A stretch of 64,000 nt of DNA from Mytilus galloprovincialis (taxonomy: Eukaryota; Mollusca; Bivalvia; Mytilida; Mytilidae). Where the stretch lies: contig NC_134845.1 of assembly GCF_965363235.1 (NCBI RefSeq), forward strand, positions 31,436,524-31,500,523, written 5' to 3'. Position numbers and translations under genes: made by a program. The notes beneath the pieces were generated by a model. That model did not search any database, had not been told where the DNA came from, and saw nothing but the letters and a program-made list of their open reading frames with translations. This document shows, in pieces, positions 12,813 through 24,700 of the stretch; positions within the stretch are counted from its first letter, which is position 1, and each line of letters opens with the position of its first letter.

Positions 12813-12885
12813 ACATACGGTAGTTGGAAAGAAAGAAAACATAATAAAAACAATTAATTGTTGAGAGAAATAGACGTTTCCTTAC

Positions 12886-13347
12886 CTGCATTGAACATCC
12901 AGGCACTTTCTGACATAGTTGATAGTAAGTTTGTTTCTCAAGAAGTTCTAATTCTCTCTGTTCTTGATGTGCATGAAACTGTGGTAATGAAGTGTCTAAA
13001 TGGGGTATCAAATAATGATGATGAGCTTTTATCCATTTGAACATTGGAAACGAGTAGATTTCTTCATTTTTGTGAACTTGAATATAATCCACATACCATT
13101 CGTCACCGAACCCATAATCGTCTCGCCACAATTCTAACTCTGAAATATTTTTTAAGTCCACTTCATCTCCCAGATGAAAATCATCTAACTGACCTCTCTC
13201 AAAATCATCACGGAAGAATTTATCCAGATGGAACTCTTGTGTTTTATTCCCTCCACTGTCATAGAGAACGATATAAACATTAGCATCGGTACCAGCGAAT
13301 TTTTTATCCCCAGTCTTTACATACACTGTGTACTGAAAGTTCGGCAT
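12886..13347 (-). CDS. PLAT-domain exon of a 5-lipoxygenase-like protein
   Basis: One 462-nt exon encodes 154 residues from an ATG at 13347, ending in phase 0 at a GTAAGG donor directly below 12886. The protein resembles the N-terminus of animal arachidonate 5-lipoxygenase. Family-type features are FAGTDANVYIVL (about 18-28), HLDKFFRDDFERG (about 40-52), DEWYVDYI (about 82-89), FPMFKWI (100-106), the helix RELELLEKQ and then VPG near 148-150. In the family the PLAT barrel binds calcium and membranes, and a C-terminal iron domain oxygenates polyunsaturated fatty acids. No catalytic exon was recognised on the minus strand within the 12.9 kb left of it. The gene may continue beyond the window through a large intron, or this may be an isolated exon. 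The open frame continues past the donor to a stop, but that extension looks like intron. Confidence 0.8.
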
Positions 13348-13406
13348 CGTTGTGACTAAAACGACTTCACGGATATGTCCTCTTCAGATCCACTTTTCTA
13401 ATCTTT

Positions 13407-13441
13407 AGTCAACATATATATATATATATATTATATATACT
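13407..13441. repeat. (TA)n tract upstream of lipoxygenase-like exon
   Basis: An uninterrupted or nearly uninterrupted TA run lies about 60-90 bp upstream of the presumed start codon. It may simply be a microsatellite in the promoter or 5' UTR region. Confidence 0.6.
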
Positions 13442-16350
13442 ATTTTACTATTCGATAACCCTGTACAAACTTCACCACTGTCCTTCGTTTTATTAATATC
13501 GTATATTATTTTCAACTTTTCACAGGTAGTTCTATTGTGGTTTTATGGTAATGCGATATGTTCGTGTTTACAATCGGTAAAAAAAGTGAATGGACTTGGA
13601 AAAGGAAATATTTGATCGATTTTGGATATTAATGAAGATCAGTGGTACCTTACGATTATGTTAATCGTGGGTGAAATTTTCGTTTTTATAATAGTAATAA
13701 TACTTTAAGTACATAAATAAGACGTGAGTAACCTAGTTGAATGCCTCAACTTTTGGGCGGGGATAAGTAATTAATATTTTCTTAAGACTGCTTAAGGTCT
13801 TTACAGGTGTCTTGGTGGAAAGTCATTCCTTTCCTTTTAATCATGCGTGGTCTTGCACATTGATCTTGAAAACTATTTTTAAATTACTCGTGACTTATGC
13901 AAACAATACACAAACAAAATTGTGAAAAGAAAGTTATTTGATAAATATGATATGATACTTTAATTAGTGTTTTTGGTAATACCTTTGTAGTTGCCTAATG
14001 TAGTTCTGCATGATATATTCATTGACTGTTTGTACATTATAGATCATGAATATTAGAACAGACAATAAAGAACATTAATTATTAATTTCTAGTGATGATG
14101 TATTTATTAAAATGTTTAGGAATGTGAATATGGGTTAAATATGAATATTATTTTTAAATCACTTTCTATGAAACATATGCAAATTGCCATAAATTCAGAT
14201 CACTGTTAATGCTCATTTTGCTCAAATAATTTTTTTTCTTCAAAATGTTGGCCGTTCCACTTTTTGACTCTAACCATTCCTGGTCAAACCCCCATTATTC
14301 GTTTAATTTACTACTGCTGCATGTTGTGGGATTGTCGGGTCTACGATATATCACCCGCTTAGTGATACATGTTTATAGAACTGCTAGATTGTGATATACG
14401 ACCTATTTCTCCTGACGTACTCAAAACTTATATTTTTTTCACAACAAAACGTAGGTTGTACTTTGAAATATAATATTCCTTTTTCTGTTTGTCAGATATT
14501 TATTAAATACCAAAATCTGCTGTCAAAATTGCAGTTAAAAGTCATAATTTAAAAGCAAAACATATGACCAAATCAGTGTTTAAAACATGAAGTTATGAGA
14601 CTATAAATATAAGTAATGGTTAAAAGCCTTTTTGAAAAAGACCTGGTGTGACTTCTTCTTTGTCAACATTTAAGGTTGTGTAGTTTTGCCTCTGATTTTC
14701 TCACTTTTCCAATTCACTGATATGCATCGAACTCAGCAAAATCTGTTGAAAAAAAGGGTGGTTGCACCAACACGAAAACTTTATGAGTGAGACTTGTTTT
14801 TTAAAAAAGATTTTAATGGGGACATATATATAGTTGGAACCCCCATTTGTCCTTGGTTGGGAACCCCCTTTTTAAAATGGCTGGATCCGCCACAGATAAA
14901 CACCTGAAATGAAATGAATATTAATGAAACTGCGACAAAAATGGATTTATTTAGTTTGAACAAATTGATGCATTTCAGCTTTAACTCTTCCTTTCAACTT
15001 CCGGCTTTCGAGTGTGTCTCACTGTTCAGTGACTGTTAGTGGTTTTAAACTGCATAATCATGTCCTGACTATATATATATAAGACTATATACTATCGTTT
15101 CTTATTACCATGCAGTTTGTTAGTATTATAAGTACGAAATATACACAGTCATCGGCATGTCATTTATCGATATAAGTCTTAACTCATTAATGATTGTTTT
15201 CAATGTGAATATTTCTTGCGTTATACATGTATCACTGTATTGATTTTTGGGTCGTGATTTGCAGAGTGAGTAGCTCCCTAAAAAGCCATGATTGAAATTG
15301 ATAGAACTTTCATAAATCTTGCACTAAGGAAATTGTGTGTGCATTTCTTATCTTAATGTCCATCCTTTTTTTTACGCGGGATTCCTTAAACAAACAAAAA
15401 AACGGACTTCACCATATCTGTAAAATTAGCCGGGTGACGGAAATACAACTTGTGTATAGTTCTTGGTATTTTTCAGTTCTCTAGTTGTGATTTTAAACAA
15501 AATTTAATTATAATAGTCCCCAAAGTATCGTAAAACGGTTTTGTCCGGCTTTAAGAAAAAAAAAAAAGCCGTGATTAATCTGGCCTACCCAAAATTTATA
15601 ACATGAGGCACTTTAGCGAAAAGGACAGCATTACTATGAAATCAATCTAATCAAAATACAGATCATTTGTGCATGTCCTATTAACTTAAAGGTTTGTCTT
15701 GTAATCAAAGCTTAAAGACAGGAATTGTATTTAATTAAGATTTGCAATGGAATGAAACATTTCAAGTGATTCCGAAAACCGACCATACTATTTTGACTTA
15801 AATCATCATACTTTACTACAGGCATTGCTCCAGGAATTGACACACCAAACATATAGGATCAAAGGGAGCCACGCGGCATGGTAATCTACCATATCACACC
15901 CACCGACTTCTATCTACCTCTTTCTTCCGTCATTTCTCCTGCGGTATATCAGAAGAAAAAAATATCTGAATAAAAGAGGACCACATTTTCCTTTTAAAGC
16001 CATTATCAAATGTTTGAAGGTCATAAACCAAAAATTACAAACATACTTAATGTGTATTTGACCAATAGCGAAACAATAAGTACGGCCAGAGTTAAATTTC
16101 TTTCTGCAAAAATAAGAGACATAACAATAAATATTGATAATATTTTGAAAAAAATAATTGACAAAGAGCTAGGTAAAAATGGAGAGTTCAATCCAAATTA
16201 GTTGGGTTAGGCCATGATAGGAAAATGAAGCCACGGCTAAGTGACAAAGGAATCAAGTCAGGTGGGCCCTACATGTTAGTATGGCAACTATGAATTCGAA
16301 GTTATCAACTATGATTCCAGTCTTGTCTTACCAGGTCATTGAAAAGGCAG
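13442..16350. other. AT-rich intergenic DNA with one MITE end
   Basis: There is nothing coding that I recognise. At about 14750-14895 a sequence ending TGGCTGGATCCGCCAC matches one end of the GGATCCAGA MITE family. A 63-codon frame at 16010-16201 has no recognisable content. Confidence 0.4.
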
Positions 16351-16354
16351 AGGA

Positions 16355-16648
16355 AACAAGAATGTGTCCATAGTACACGGATGCCCCTATCTCATAGTTA
16401 TAGTCTATATTCAGTGGACTGTGTAATCGGGGTCAAAATTCTAATTTGGCATTCAATTAGAAAACTCATACAATAACTAGGGAACATGTGTACTTAGTAT
16501 CAAGTTGATTGGACTTCAACTTTACCAAAAACTACCTCGACCAAAAACTTTAACCTGAAGCGGGACAGACGGATGAACTATCGAAGAACGGACGCACAGC
16601 GGACGGCCAGAAAACATAATGCCCATTTACCGTGAGTCATAGGTGGGG
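16355..16648 (-). mobile_element. ATGCCCC-family element, reverse, split by LINE
   Basis: The reverse copy begins AACAAGAATGTGTCC and runs to ATAGGTGGGG at 16648. There the head is interrupted by the LINE. The missing head bases GGGGCAT resume at 18264-18270, just after the LINE's AAG tail. The LINE therefore inserted into this older copy. Confidence 0.85.
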
Positions 16649-18264
16649 TTCTAAAACAACTTCAAAACATAACGGCACCTATCCTCACCATTATTTTCCA
16701 GAAATCACTTACATCTGGCTGTATACCATCTGACTGGAAACATGCAAATGTCGCACCAGCATACAAAAAAGGTGAAAAATACAACGCAGTTAACTACAGA
16801 CCAATCTCTCTCACTTGTATCAGTTGCAAACTAATGGAACATGTCATAACAAAACATTTAATTAATCACTTAGAAAAAAACAACTTATTATACGACCTCC
16901 AGCACGGCTTCAGACACTCTAGATCATGTGAAACACAACTTCTATCTTTCATACAAGAACTGGCTTCAAATTCAGACAATAACACCCAAACAGACCTTGT
17001 AATTATGGACTTTGCCAAAGCCTTTGACAAAGTCCCACATCAAAGACTCTTATACAAACTACACTTCTATGGAATACAAAATGAAACACTTAACTGGATC
17101 TCTGCCTTTTTATCAAACCGCACACAAACAGTTGTCCTGGAAGGAGAGTCATCAGACGTTGCTCCAGTTACTTCTGGTGTCCCACAGGGAACAGTTCTGG
17201 GTCCAGTTCTTTTTCTGGTTTACATAAACGACCTACCAGAATATTTGAAAACCAGTAAACTCAGACTGTTCGCCGACGACAGCATCATTTACAAAAGCAT
17301 CAAATCTAAAGAAGATTGTGATAGCCTTCAGGAAGATCTTGATGCTGCTGCAAAGTGGGAAGAAGACTGGCTGATGGCTTTCCATCCAGAAAAATGTACA
17401 GTTCTCACAGCCTCAAATAAGAAAAAATACAATTAAAAAAGACTACATCCTTCACAGTCATACCCTAGAATCTGTCTCCGCAGCTAAATATCTTGGTATA
17501 ACACTGCAATCTGACCTAAAATGGAACCAGCATACAAACAACATCATTGGCAATGCAAATAAAAGTCTAGGATTTCTAAAAAGGAATCTAAAAACATCAA
17601 TCACAAACATTAAGTCCCAGGCATACCTAGCACTTGTCCGACCAAAACTAGAATATGCTTGTTCGGTTTGGAACCCTCATACTGCTGAACAATGCAATAA
17701 ACTTGAGATGGTTCAACGTCGGGCAGCTAGGTATGCCTGCAATCGTTACCACAACACCAGTAGCGTTACAGACATGCTCAATACCTTAAATTGGCCTACC
17801 TTACAACAACGCAGACTTAAAACTAGACTTATAATGTTCTATAAAATTGTTCACCATATTGTCGCCATACCATCAGATTTACTCATACCAACAGACAATA
17901 GAACCAGACAATTCCATCCACAAACTTACAGACACATATTTACATTTAAAGACTGTTACAAATATTCCTTTTTTCCGTTTACTATTACACAATGGAATGT
18001 ACTACCTCCAAAGGTAGTACTTTCTCCGACCTTAAATATTTTTAGAGAACAGTTGACACCTACTGTTCTCTACAATATAAAACAGTAAACCTAGTAGTTA
18101 TGTAAATAGTTTTAACCACATGTCATGTTAGTATTTGTTTATTTTTGGCACTTTTCTTTTGTAAATATCTATTTATTATTATCCTACGCATGCGCAGCAG
18201 TTAGTAATCATCAAAAATCTGATGGATAACTGGATACCATAAGAAGAAGAAGAAGAAGAAGAAG
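16649..18264 (+). mobile_element. 5'-truncated LINE (jockey/CR1-L2 type), AAG tail
   Basis: The translated frame starts directly at the 5' junction (VLKQLQNITAPILT). It carries reverse-transcriptase blocks in order: SDWKHANVAPAYKKG, NYRPISLT, LQHGFRHSRSCETQLL, MDFAKAFDKVPH, SGVPQGTVLGPVLFLVYIND, LFADDSII (catalytic Asp pair) and a thumb with KYLGITLQSDLKWNQH. The protein ends about 18088, followed by a 3' UTR and an (AAG)n tail at about 18241-18264. A single extra A in the A-run near 17420-17426 shifts the frame; otherwise it is open, so the insertion is young. It lacks the endonuclease part. The flanks GGGG (16645-16648 and 18264-18267) look like a short target duplication. The exact clade is uncertain. 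Confidence 0.9.
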
Positions 18265-18782
18265 GGGCATTAACATATAGTATGAAGCCCCTGCTGTATT
18301 CAAGTCCCTATCTAACCAAAATTAAAATTTGGTATGATTTGAAAATGTATACCGCGAGATCATGACATAAATTTATATTTTATTATTATCTCAAACTTTT
18401 GATATGAAATTAAAAGTTGAAAAAAAATAATGTCAGAACAAATTGAAGTATAATTAGTTGCAGTATTTATCCTTAAAAAAAAGATGAAAGCAAAAGTATG
18501 TCATCCAGATATAAATTTAGAACATATAGAGAGAGTAATATGAAATTGGAACCCTGTCTGTCTTACGGTTGGCGTCAGCCGGTAGACAGTAAGCACCGTA
18601 CTTAACCTAAATTCCTCCACTGGTGCTGTTCTCCGATTTAAAGGACATTAAATAATTTATTCAATATAGCCAATGTTTTGCACTGAAAAATAACTCCCAT
18701 GATTAGAAATTCCGGGATATATAACCCATCCGTTCCGATACATAATAATTTTATCGATCATTTGAATCTTCCGGTCAAAACA

Positions 18783-21700
18783 ATGGTTCGAGGAAATTTT
18801 AGACGGAAAAGTTTAGACAGACAAGCTATTGTTAAAACATGTCCAAATTGTGAAAAACAGGTGATATACACAAAATGCATTCCAATGTTTAAAATTATAT
18901 ACATTTTTTCCAACACTGCAATGTTCAGCCAACAACGAACAATACACATACCAAATCACAAACATGGTTGCACTAATGACAGGACGATTACCCGGATAGT
19001 GACAGGACGGTTGACCGGATGAGATATAAATAGTCATAACTTTTTTGTTATTCGATAGATTTGTTTAATATTTGTAGACCTGAAAGATATTAAACTATAT
19101 TTTAGGAAAATTAAAAAAAAAGAGGAAAAATAATTATTTTTGAGCCAAAAAAGTTGACCGGCCCCAGCTTGTCTGGTAAAACAACCGTTGGACGTCAGAG
19201 TAATCTCGGACTATGCACATTTGTGAGTATTTAAAAGCTTTTAAAATTACATTTAACTCGAAAACTGATAATGGTAACACTAAAGACCAGAACGGACATG
19301 AAAATATACAGGTGCAATTTTTTAATTGCTATTTCTTTTTGGCTAGATAAACCATCAATCTTTTGAATCTTAAACCTTCACCCAAGCCACTCAAACACAT
19401 ACATACACAGTCGATGCCTAATCCAAAAGTTCTGTTCTGTTCATACAGTCTATCATTACAAAATTCAAGAAATTCATATGTCTTTATATCCTTTACTGTA
19501 AAATCCCTACCTGCTTAGAAATTTGAATAATTGTGGTCATTACATGCAGATCTGAGAGTACTCAAAATTCTGGAAGCTAGTTGATTGATTGATTTTTAAA
19601 CATCCAGTGTCAAATATTTATGCAAATTCAGGACACCTTTTTTTTACAATAAATGCAACAGAGAGCTATGTCCTGTAATAGGTGCCGTACAGAACGAAGC
19701 CTCAAGGTCTGGAAATTTGAAAATGGCATGCATTGCCAATTTGGAAAATTATGCCTTTCAGTAGACTGACTAACTACGAACTTGTCAAAGAGTGCCGGGC
19801 ATTCTCTCTACAACTAGGCATCGAATTTAATGTCCCCCTGATTCTGATCAGACGTGACTGAGTATTTATACATCCTGCAAAGCGGTGAGCAAAACAGACG
19901 ACCAACATTGGCAAAGGTTTAATTGTAGGTCGGGTGAAGACAAAGTGGAAAGCTAGTTGAAAACTAACAACAACTACTTAAAAAACTCATGTGTCTAAAT
20001 TTTGGTTCATTTAAGTTTTTGTTGAAAGTAGTGAAATGATCAGTACCAAAGTTCTAGTTTATAGTTTCTACAATGTATATAAGGTAAAATCATATATAAT
20101 ATGAGGCAGGCATTACCTGTGAATGGGGACGAAGTTTGTTTAAATTATTTTTTTTCGTATTTTAAATATTTGTTAAAAAAAAAGATACGGAAATACCGTA
20201 ATGTTTTCGATTTTGGTTCTGTTGTTAGGGATTTTACTTGTGACGAAATATAAGTTATGACGTCATGTTCAATGTAAACAAAGAAATGCAATGCATCAGG
20301 TAGGCCTATTAGCGTTTATTCATACCAAAGACAAATTTTAAAGAATGATTAAAAATGAAATATTGGTATTGTGTTCCTTGAGTTCCTATATTTTACTAGA
20401 CGAATCAAAGTCTCATGACAACAAGACCGGAAGAAGGAAGTAGAGATATGTGTTCTGCGCACATCCGGAAATTAAAAAACATGACCAAAAAAAATTGAAC
20501 GATTTTGAGTTCATTAGTACAATGAAAAATTCAGGAAATTTTCCCGATTTTTTTTTTTTTTTTTTTTTTATTGAATTTTCTACTGTAATAGGGGACTTCG
20601 TCCCCATAATATGAGGCAGGCATAACCTGTGAATGGGGACGAAGTCTGACTGTATTTATTATTTTTTTAATTCAATCACGTTGATAAAAGAAACAGAAAT
20701 ACCGTACGTAACGTTCCCGATTTTGATTCTGTTGTTAGGGAATTAGCTGTGACGTTCTTTAAGTAATGACGTCATATTCGATGTAAACAAAAGAAACGCT
20801 TTCATCAGGTAACATTTGTTCATATCAAACAATTATTAAAATTGAATTTGTATTGAGATCCAATCTTATATTTTACTAGACTGATAAATATAAATTTTTT
20901 CAAAGTCTCATGCAAAAGCGGAGAAAACTGGAACAGGAAGTAGATCTGAAAAAAAAAGTTAACGATTTTGAGTTCATTAGTAGAATGGAAAATTCGGGAA
21001 ATTTTCCCTATTTTTTTTTTTTAATTTTTTTTTTATTGATTTTTCTACCGTAATTGGGGACTTCGTCCCCATATTAAACATTTAATTCTATCCAATATTC
21101 CATCCACTAAGGATGAGAGACTAGTGTACACCTGACATTCGATAATTAAACAGTTTTGACAACTTCACTGGCGGTTCATCTACAGATAATTTACGTTGTT
21201 AATTATTTTTTTTAATAAAAGAAAATATTTTTGAAAAAGTTATGTGTAGGCACGTGCCTAAAGTTCCTTAACGGCAGCTACACCCCTGTTCTTTAATCTC
21301 ACCATTCAGGCCTGAGTTGTGGCATCAGTAGAAAAAAATTCCTCTAGATGAAGGAATTTCATAAATTTTATTCTTTACAAGTTTTTAATTTGAAATTTAA
21401 AGTTTATTGAAACTACCAACTTTGTAATATCTGGTCCGTCCAAGTTTACGTCAATTTTAAACATGTGATTATTAAACATAATTTGTTCAATGAAAATTTC
21501 AAAATCTTATTTCATGTAAGAGTTTATTTGAGACATTTATTTTAAAAATATGAGAAAAAAAATTTCAAAACATAAGTAAAATATTTCTAATTTTATCTAC
21601 ATGTATGAAAAACATTTCAAATTTAATTAAGAAAATACAAATGTTCTTGAATAAAACTTTAATTTGAAGTAGTGAAAAAGAAATAGCAATTTAAAAATTG

Positions 21701-24700
21701 CACCTGTATATTTTCATGTCCGTTCTGGTCTTTAGTGTTTTTTGGGGTATGTTGGGGTATATTGGGGTAAAAAGTCACGCCGGCCATATACCCGACAGAC
21801 CTACTTACACAATCCGATACAAGAACACGACAACATTCACATACTTATTCTTTCAGACCCATACAAACCACTAAAGACACATACAAGTACTCATTCTACC
21901 CCAGAACAATCTTACAATGGAACCTTCTCCCAGTAGCTGCAGTTCAATGTACTACTCTTGAAAGCTTCCGAGAACAGATTCCAATATCTGTTCTCAATAA
22001 AAATCTAAAAATTTAAATATCCTACAATGTATATAGTTTTAACCAAAATGTATAGTACAAAAACAGAAGAAAAAGTAATTATGTTAAAATTTTTATTTTT
22101 ATTTTTTTTTGTATATTATTCACTGTAAATAAAAATTAGATCCCATGCAAGCGCGGCATAGTAAAATCAGTGCCCGGCACGTTATCATCAGTATGTTGAT
22201 GGAGTGCTGAATTATAAAGAAGAAGAATAAGTCTAAATGTTAAACTTAAACTGGTCATGTAGTTAATACCTGAGACTACTATAACACAGTGTTATAGTCA
22301 TGATAGTAGTCTCAGTTAATACTTGGAAAATACACTTTATCGCTATTTGTCGGCCATTACTGGATATCACACAGGTTCCCGTAAAATCTTGACGTCATAA
22401 AACAAAATATCTGACGTCACAATGGGAAAGTGATTGTTGTATGCGTCAAAAGTTCAAGCGGCGGGGTCAGCCGGGATTAGCGATAAGGTGTATTTAAGTC
22501 AGTAAAAGTGGGGTATTCACTAGTCCAAATAATTATGACGTCTGGCAAGGCTATTTTAATTTTTTCCTGGGACGCCTTCCTACGAGCCTTGTCACACGTC
22601 ATAATTAATGAAAAAAAAAAAAAATAGCCTTGCTCATGTTGCCAGACGTCATAATTATTTGGACTAGGTATTCACAGGCCCTTGTTTCTATCCATGGAAA
22701 GACCCACTCATGAATATATGTTCACCATTTCCATTCTCAATTTTATTTGTTGATAGTGGGTCTTCCCTGTTTTCAAGGGAAATATACCCCCACTCTACAA
22801 ATAAAGTTCATATTGTTACTTGTAGCTGATATTTTATGACATCATTATACAGACAACCATATATTCTAATAATTCAGAACCTTTCAGACCACTGGTGCTA
22901 TCACCAGACAAATCAGATAGAACATTGTAGAATGCATGTTCTTCTTCTTCTTCTTCTTCTTCTTCTTCTTCTTCTTCTTCTTCTTCTTCTTCTTCTTCTT
23001 CTTCTTCTTCTTCTTCTTCTTCTTCTTCTTCTTCTTCTTCTTCTTCTTCTTCTTCTTCTTCTTCTTCTTCTTCTTCTTCTTCTTCTTCTTCTTCTTCTTC
23101 TTCTTCTTCTTCTTCTTCTTCTTCTTCTTCTTCTTCTTCTTCTTCTTCTTCTTCTTCTTCTTCTTCTTCTTCTTCTTCTTCTTCTTCTTCTTCTTCTTCT
23201 TCTTCTTCTTCTTCTTCTGCTTATAGTGCAGTCTTTTAAGTACCTTCTTATGAAGCCTAGTGTTTTGTTGCCTCTACTACTCACTTTGTTGTCAATATGT
23301 CTGTCCCAGGTTAGGTTATCACTGATTGTTATTCCTAGGTACATGTATTTGCTGGCTTCAAATATCACTGATTGTTATTCCTAGGTACATGTATTTGCTG
23401 GCTTCAATGGGGTCTAGTGTGTGTCCATGTAGCTTGTAGTTGTACATTTTGTAATAAGTTGGTATCACTTGGAGGTTGTTTGATTGTATTTGGATTACAA
23501 TGCATTTTTTTGCATTGACACTCATTTGCCATTTATTCCCAAGTCTTCTAATGACGTTAAGATAATCCAATTTCTGCAGTAGGTTGGAGTACATGTAGGT
23601 CGCTTTCTGCTTCGTTGCTAATTGCTTCCTCATCTCTATCTCATTTCATTAAATTTTCTTTTTACATCTTATTCAATAGCAATCTGCAACAATATACATG
23701 TACATGTACTCCACTGGTTAAGAAGTTTAGTCCAAATGAATTAGTACTATTAAAAGCATTTACTTTTAGTAGGATATTATAGTCCTCAAATTGTAGCACT
23801 AATAAAGTAATACATACTGATTACAATTTACAATTGTTTCGGAAAAAACAAGTTCAACTAGGAACTCCTTAATGTTGAGATGTTCAATAAATGATATGAT
23901 CGTTCTAAAAAAAAAATAACATTGTTAATTTGTATGGACAATGATGGATCTTCATGCTTCAATGAAATTATAAAGTTTATTATATATTTGAATTTGTTTG
24001 TTTTGCAGATTCCTGTGGCATGTAAAACATGTGGTTGTGGTCATAAATTCATCACTAAAAGTAGAGCAAACTCAACACCAAGTGTGAAAACTGAAGGTAT
24101 AGTATATAAATCAACTCAAGGAATTCATAATTTGGATACTTAAACAAACAAAAAACACAAATGAATTTTCTTAAATTGGAAGTTGAACTGAAAATTTTCA
24201 GATTTGTAATGTGGGATCGATAAGCCAGTACATCTGAAATCTAAATTTTAAAGAAATTTTCCCCAAAAATTTTGACAAACAAATGTTTGCAGAAAAATGA
24301 ATAATTATAACAATATTACATAAAGATTAAGAACTTTAGAAAATTCTTCTGTATTAACAAAAAATGCATCTTGACATGATAGAAGAAGTATGTTCAAATT
24401 TGATTTCTTGTACATAAACCTGCTTATATTAACAGTAAGTTTGTAATAAAACAAATAGAATTATCTAATAATGATAAAAGTGTTATTAAATGGCTGTTTC
24501 TGTATTGGTCCTGGTATAGATTTCCCATCAGTTGTATTGGCACTCAACTCTTAATCTCAGAGCCAATACAGCTAACCTTAAATCTATACCAGGGTGAATA
24601 TAGAAACACTATATTTTTGCACCTAATTATTCTCTATTTTTGTCGAGCCTGCAACTTTTGTTGCAGAAAGCTCGACATAGGGATAGTGATCCGGCGGCGG

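Noticed and set aside
16010-16201. 63-codon frame MFEGHKPKITNILNVYL...
   Set aside because: There is no recognisable family, it is short, and it lies just upstream of repeat DNA; not supported as a gene.
18699-18782. Upstream in-frame ATG for the C16orf87 homologue (28 extra residues)
   Set aside because: The extra residues have no counterpart in the vertebrate protein as I recall it, and the downstream ATG gives a more similar N-terminal length; the upstream start remains possible.
22836-23384. Long poly-Leu, poly-Phe and poly-Arg open frames
   Set aside because: They are the three readings of a perfect TTC microsatellite and have no flanking coding signal.
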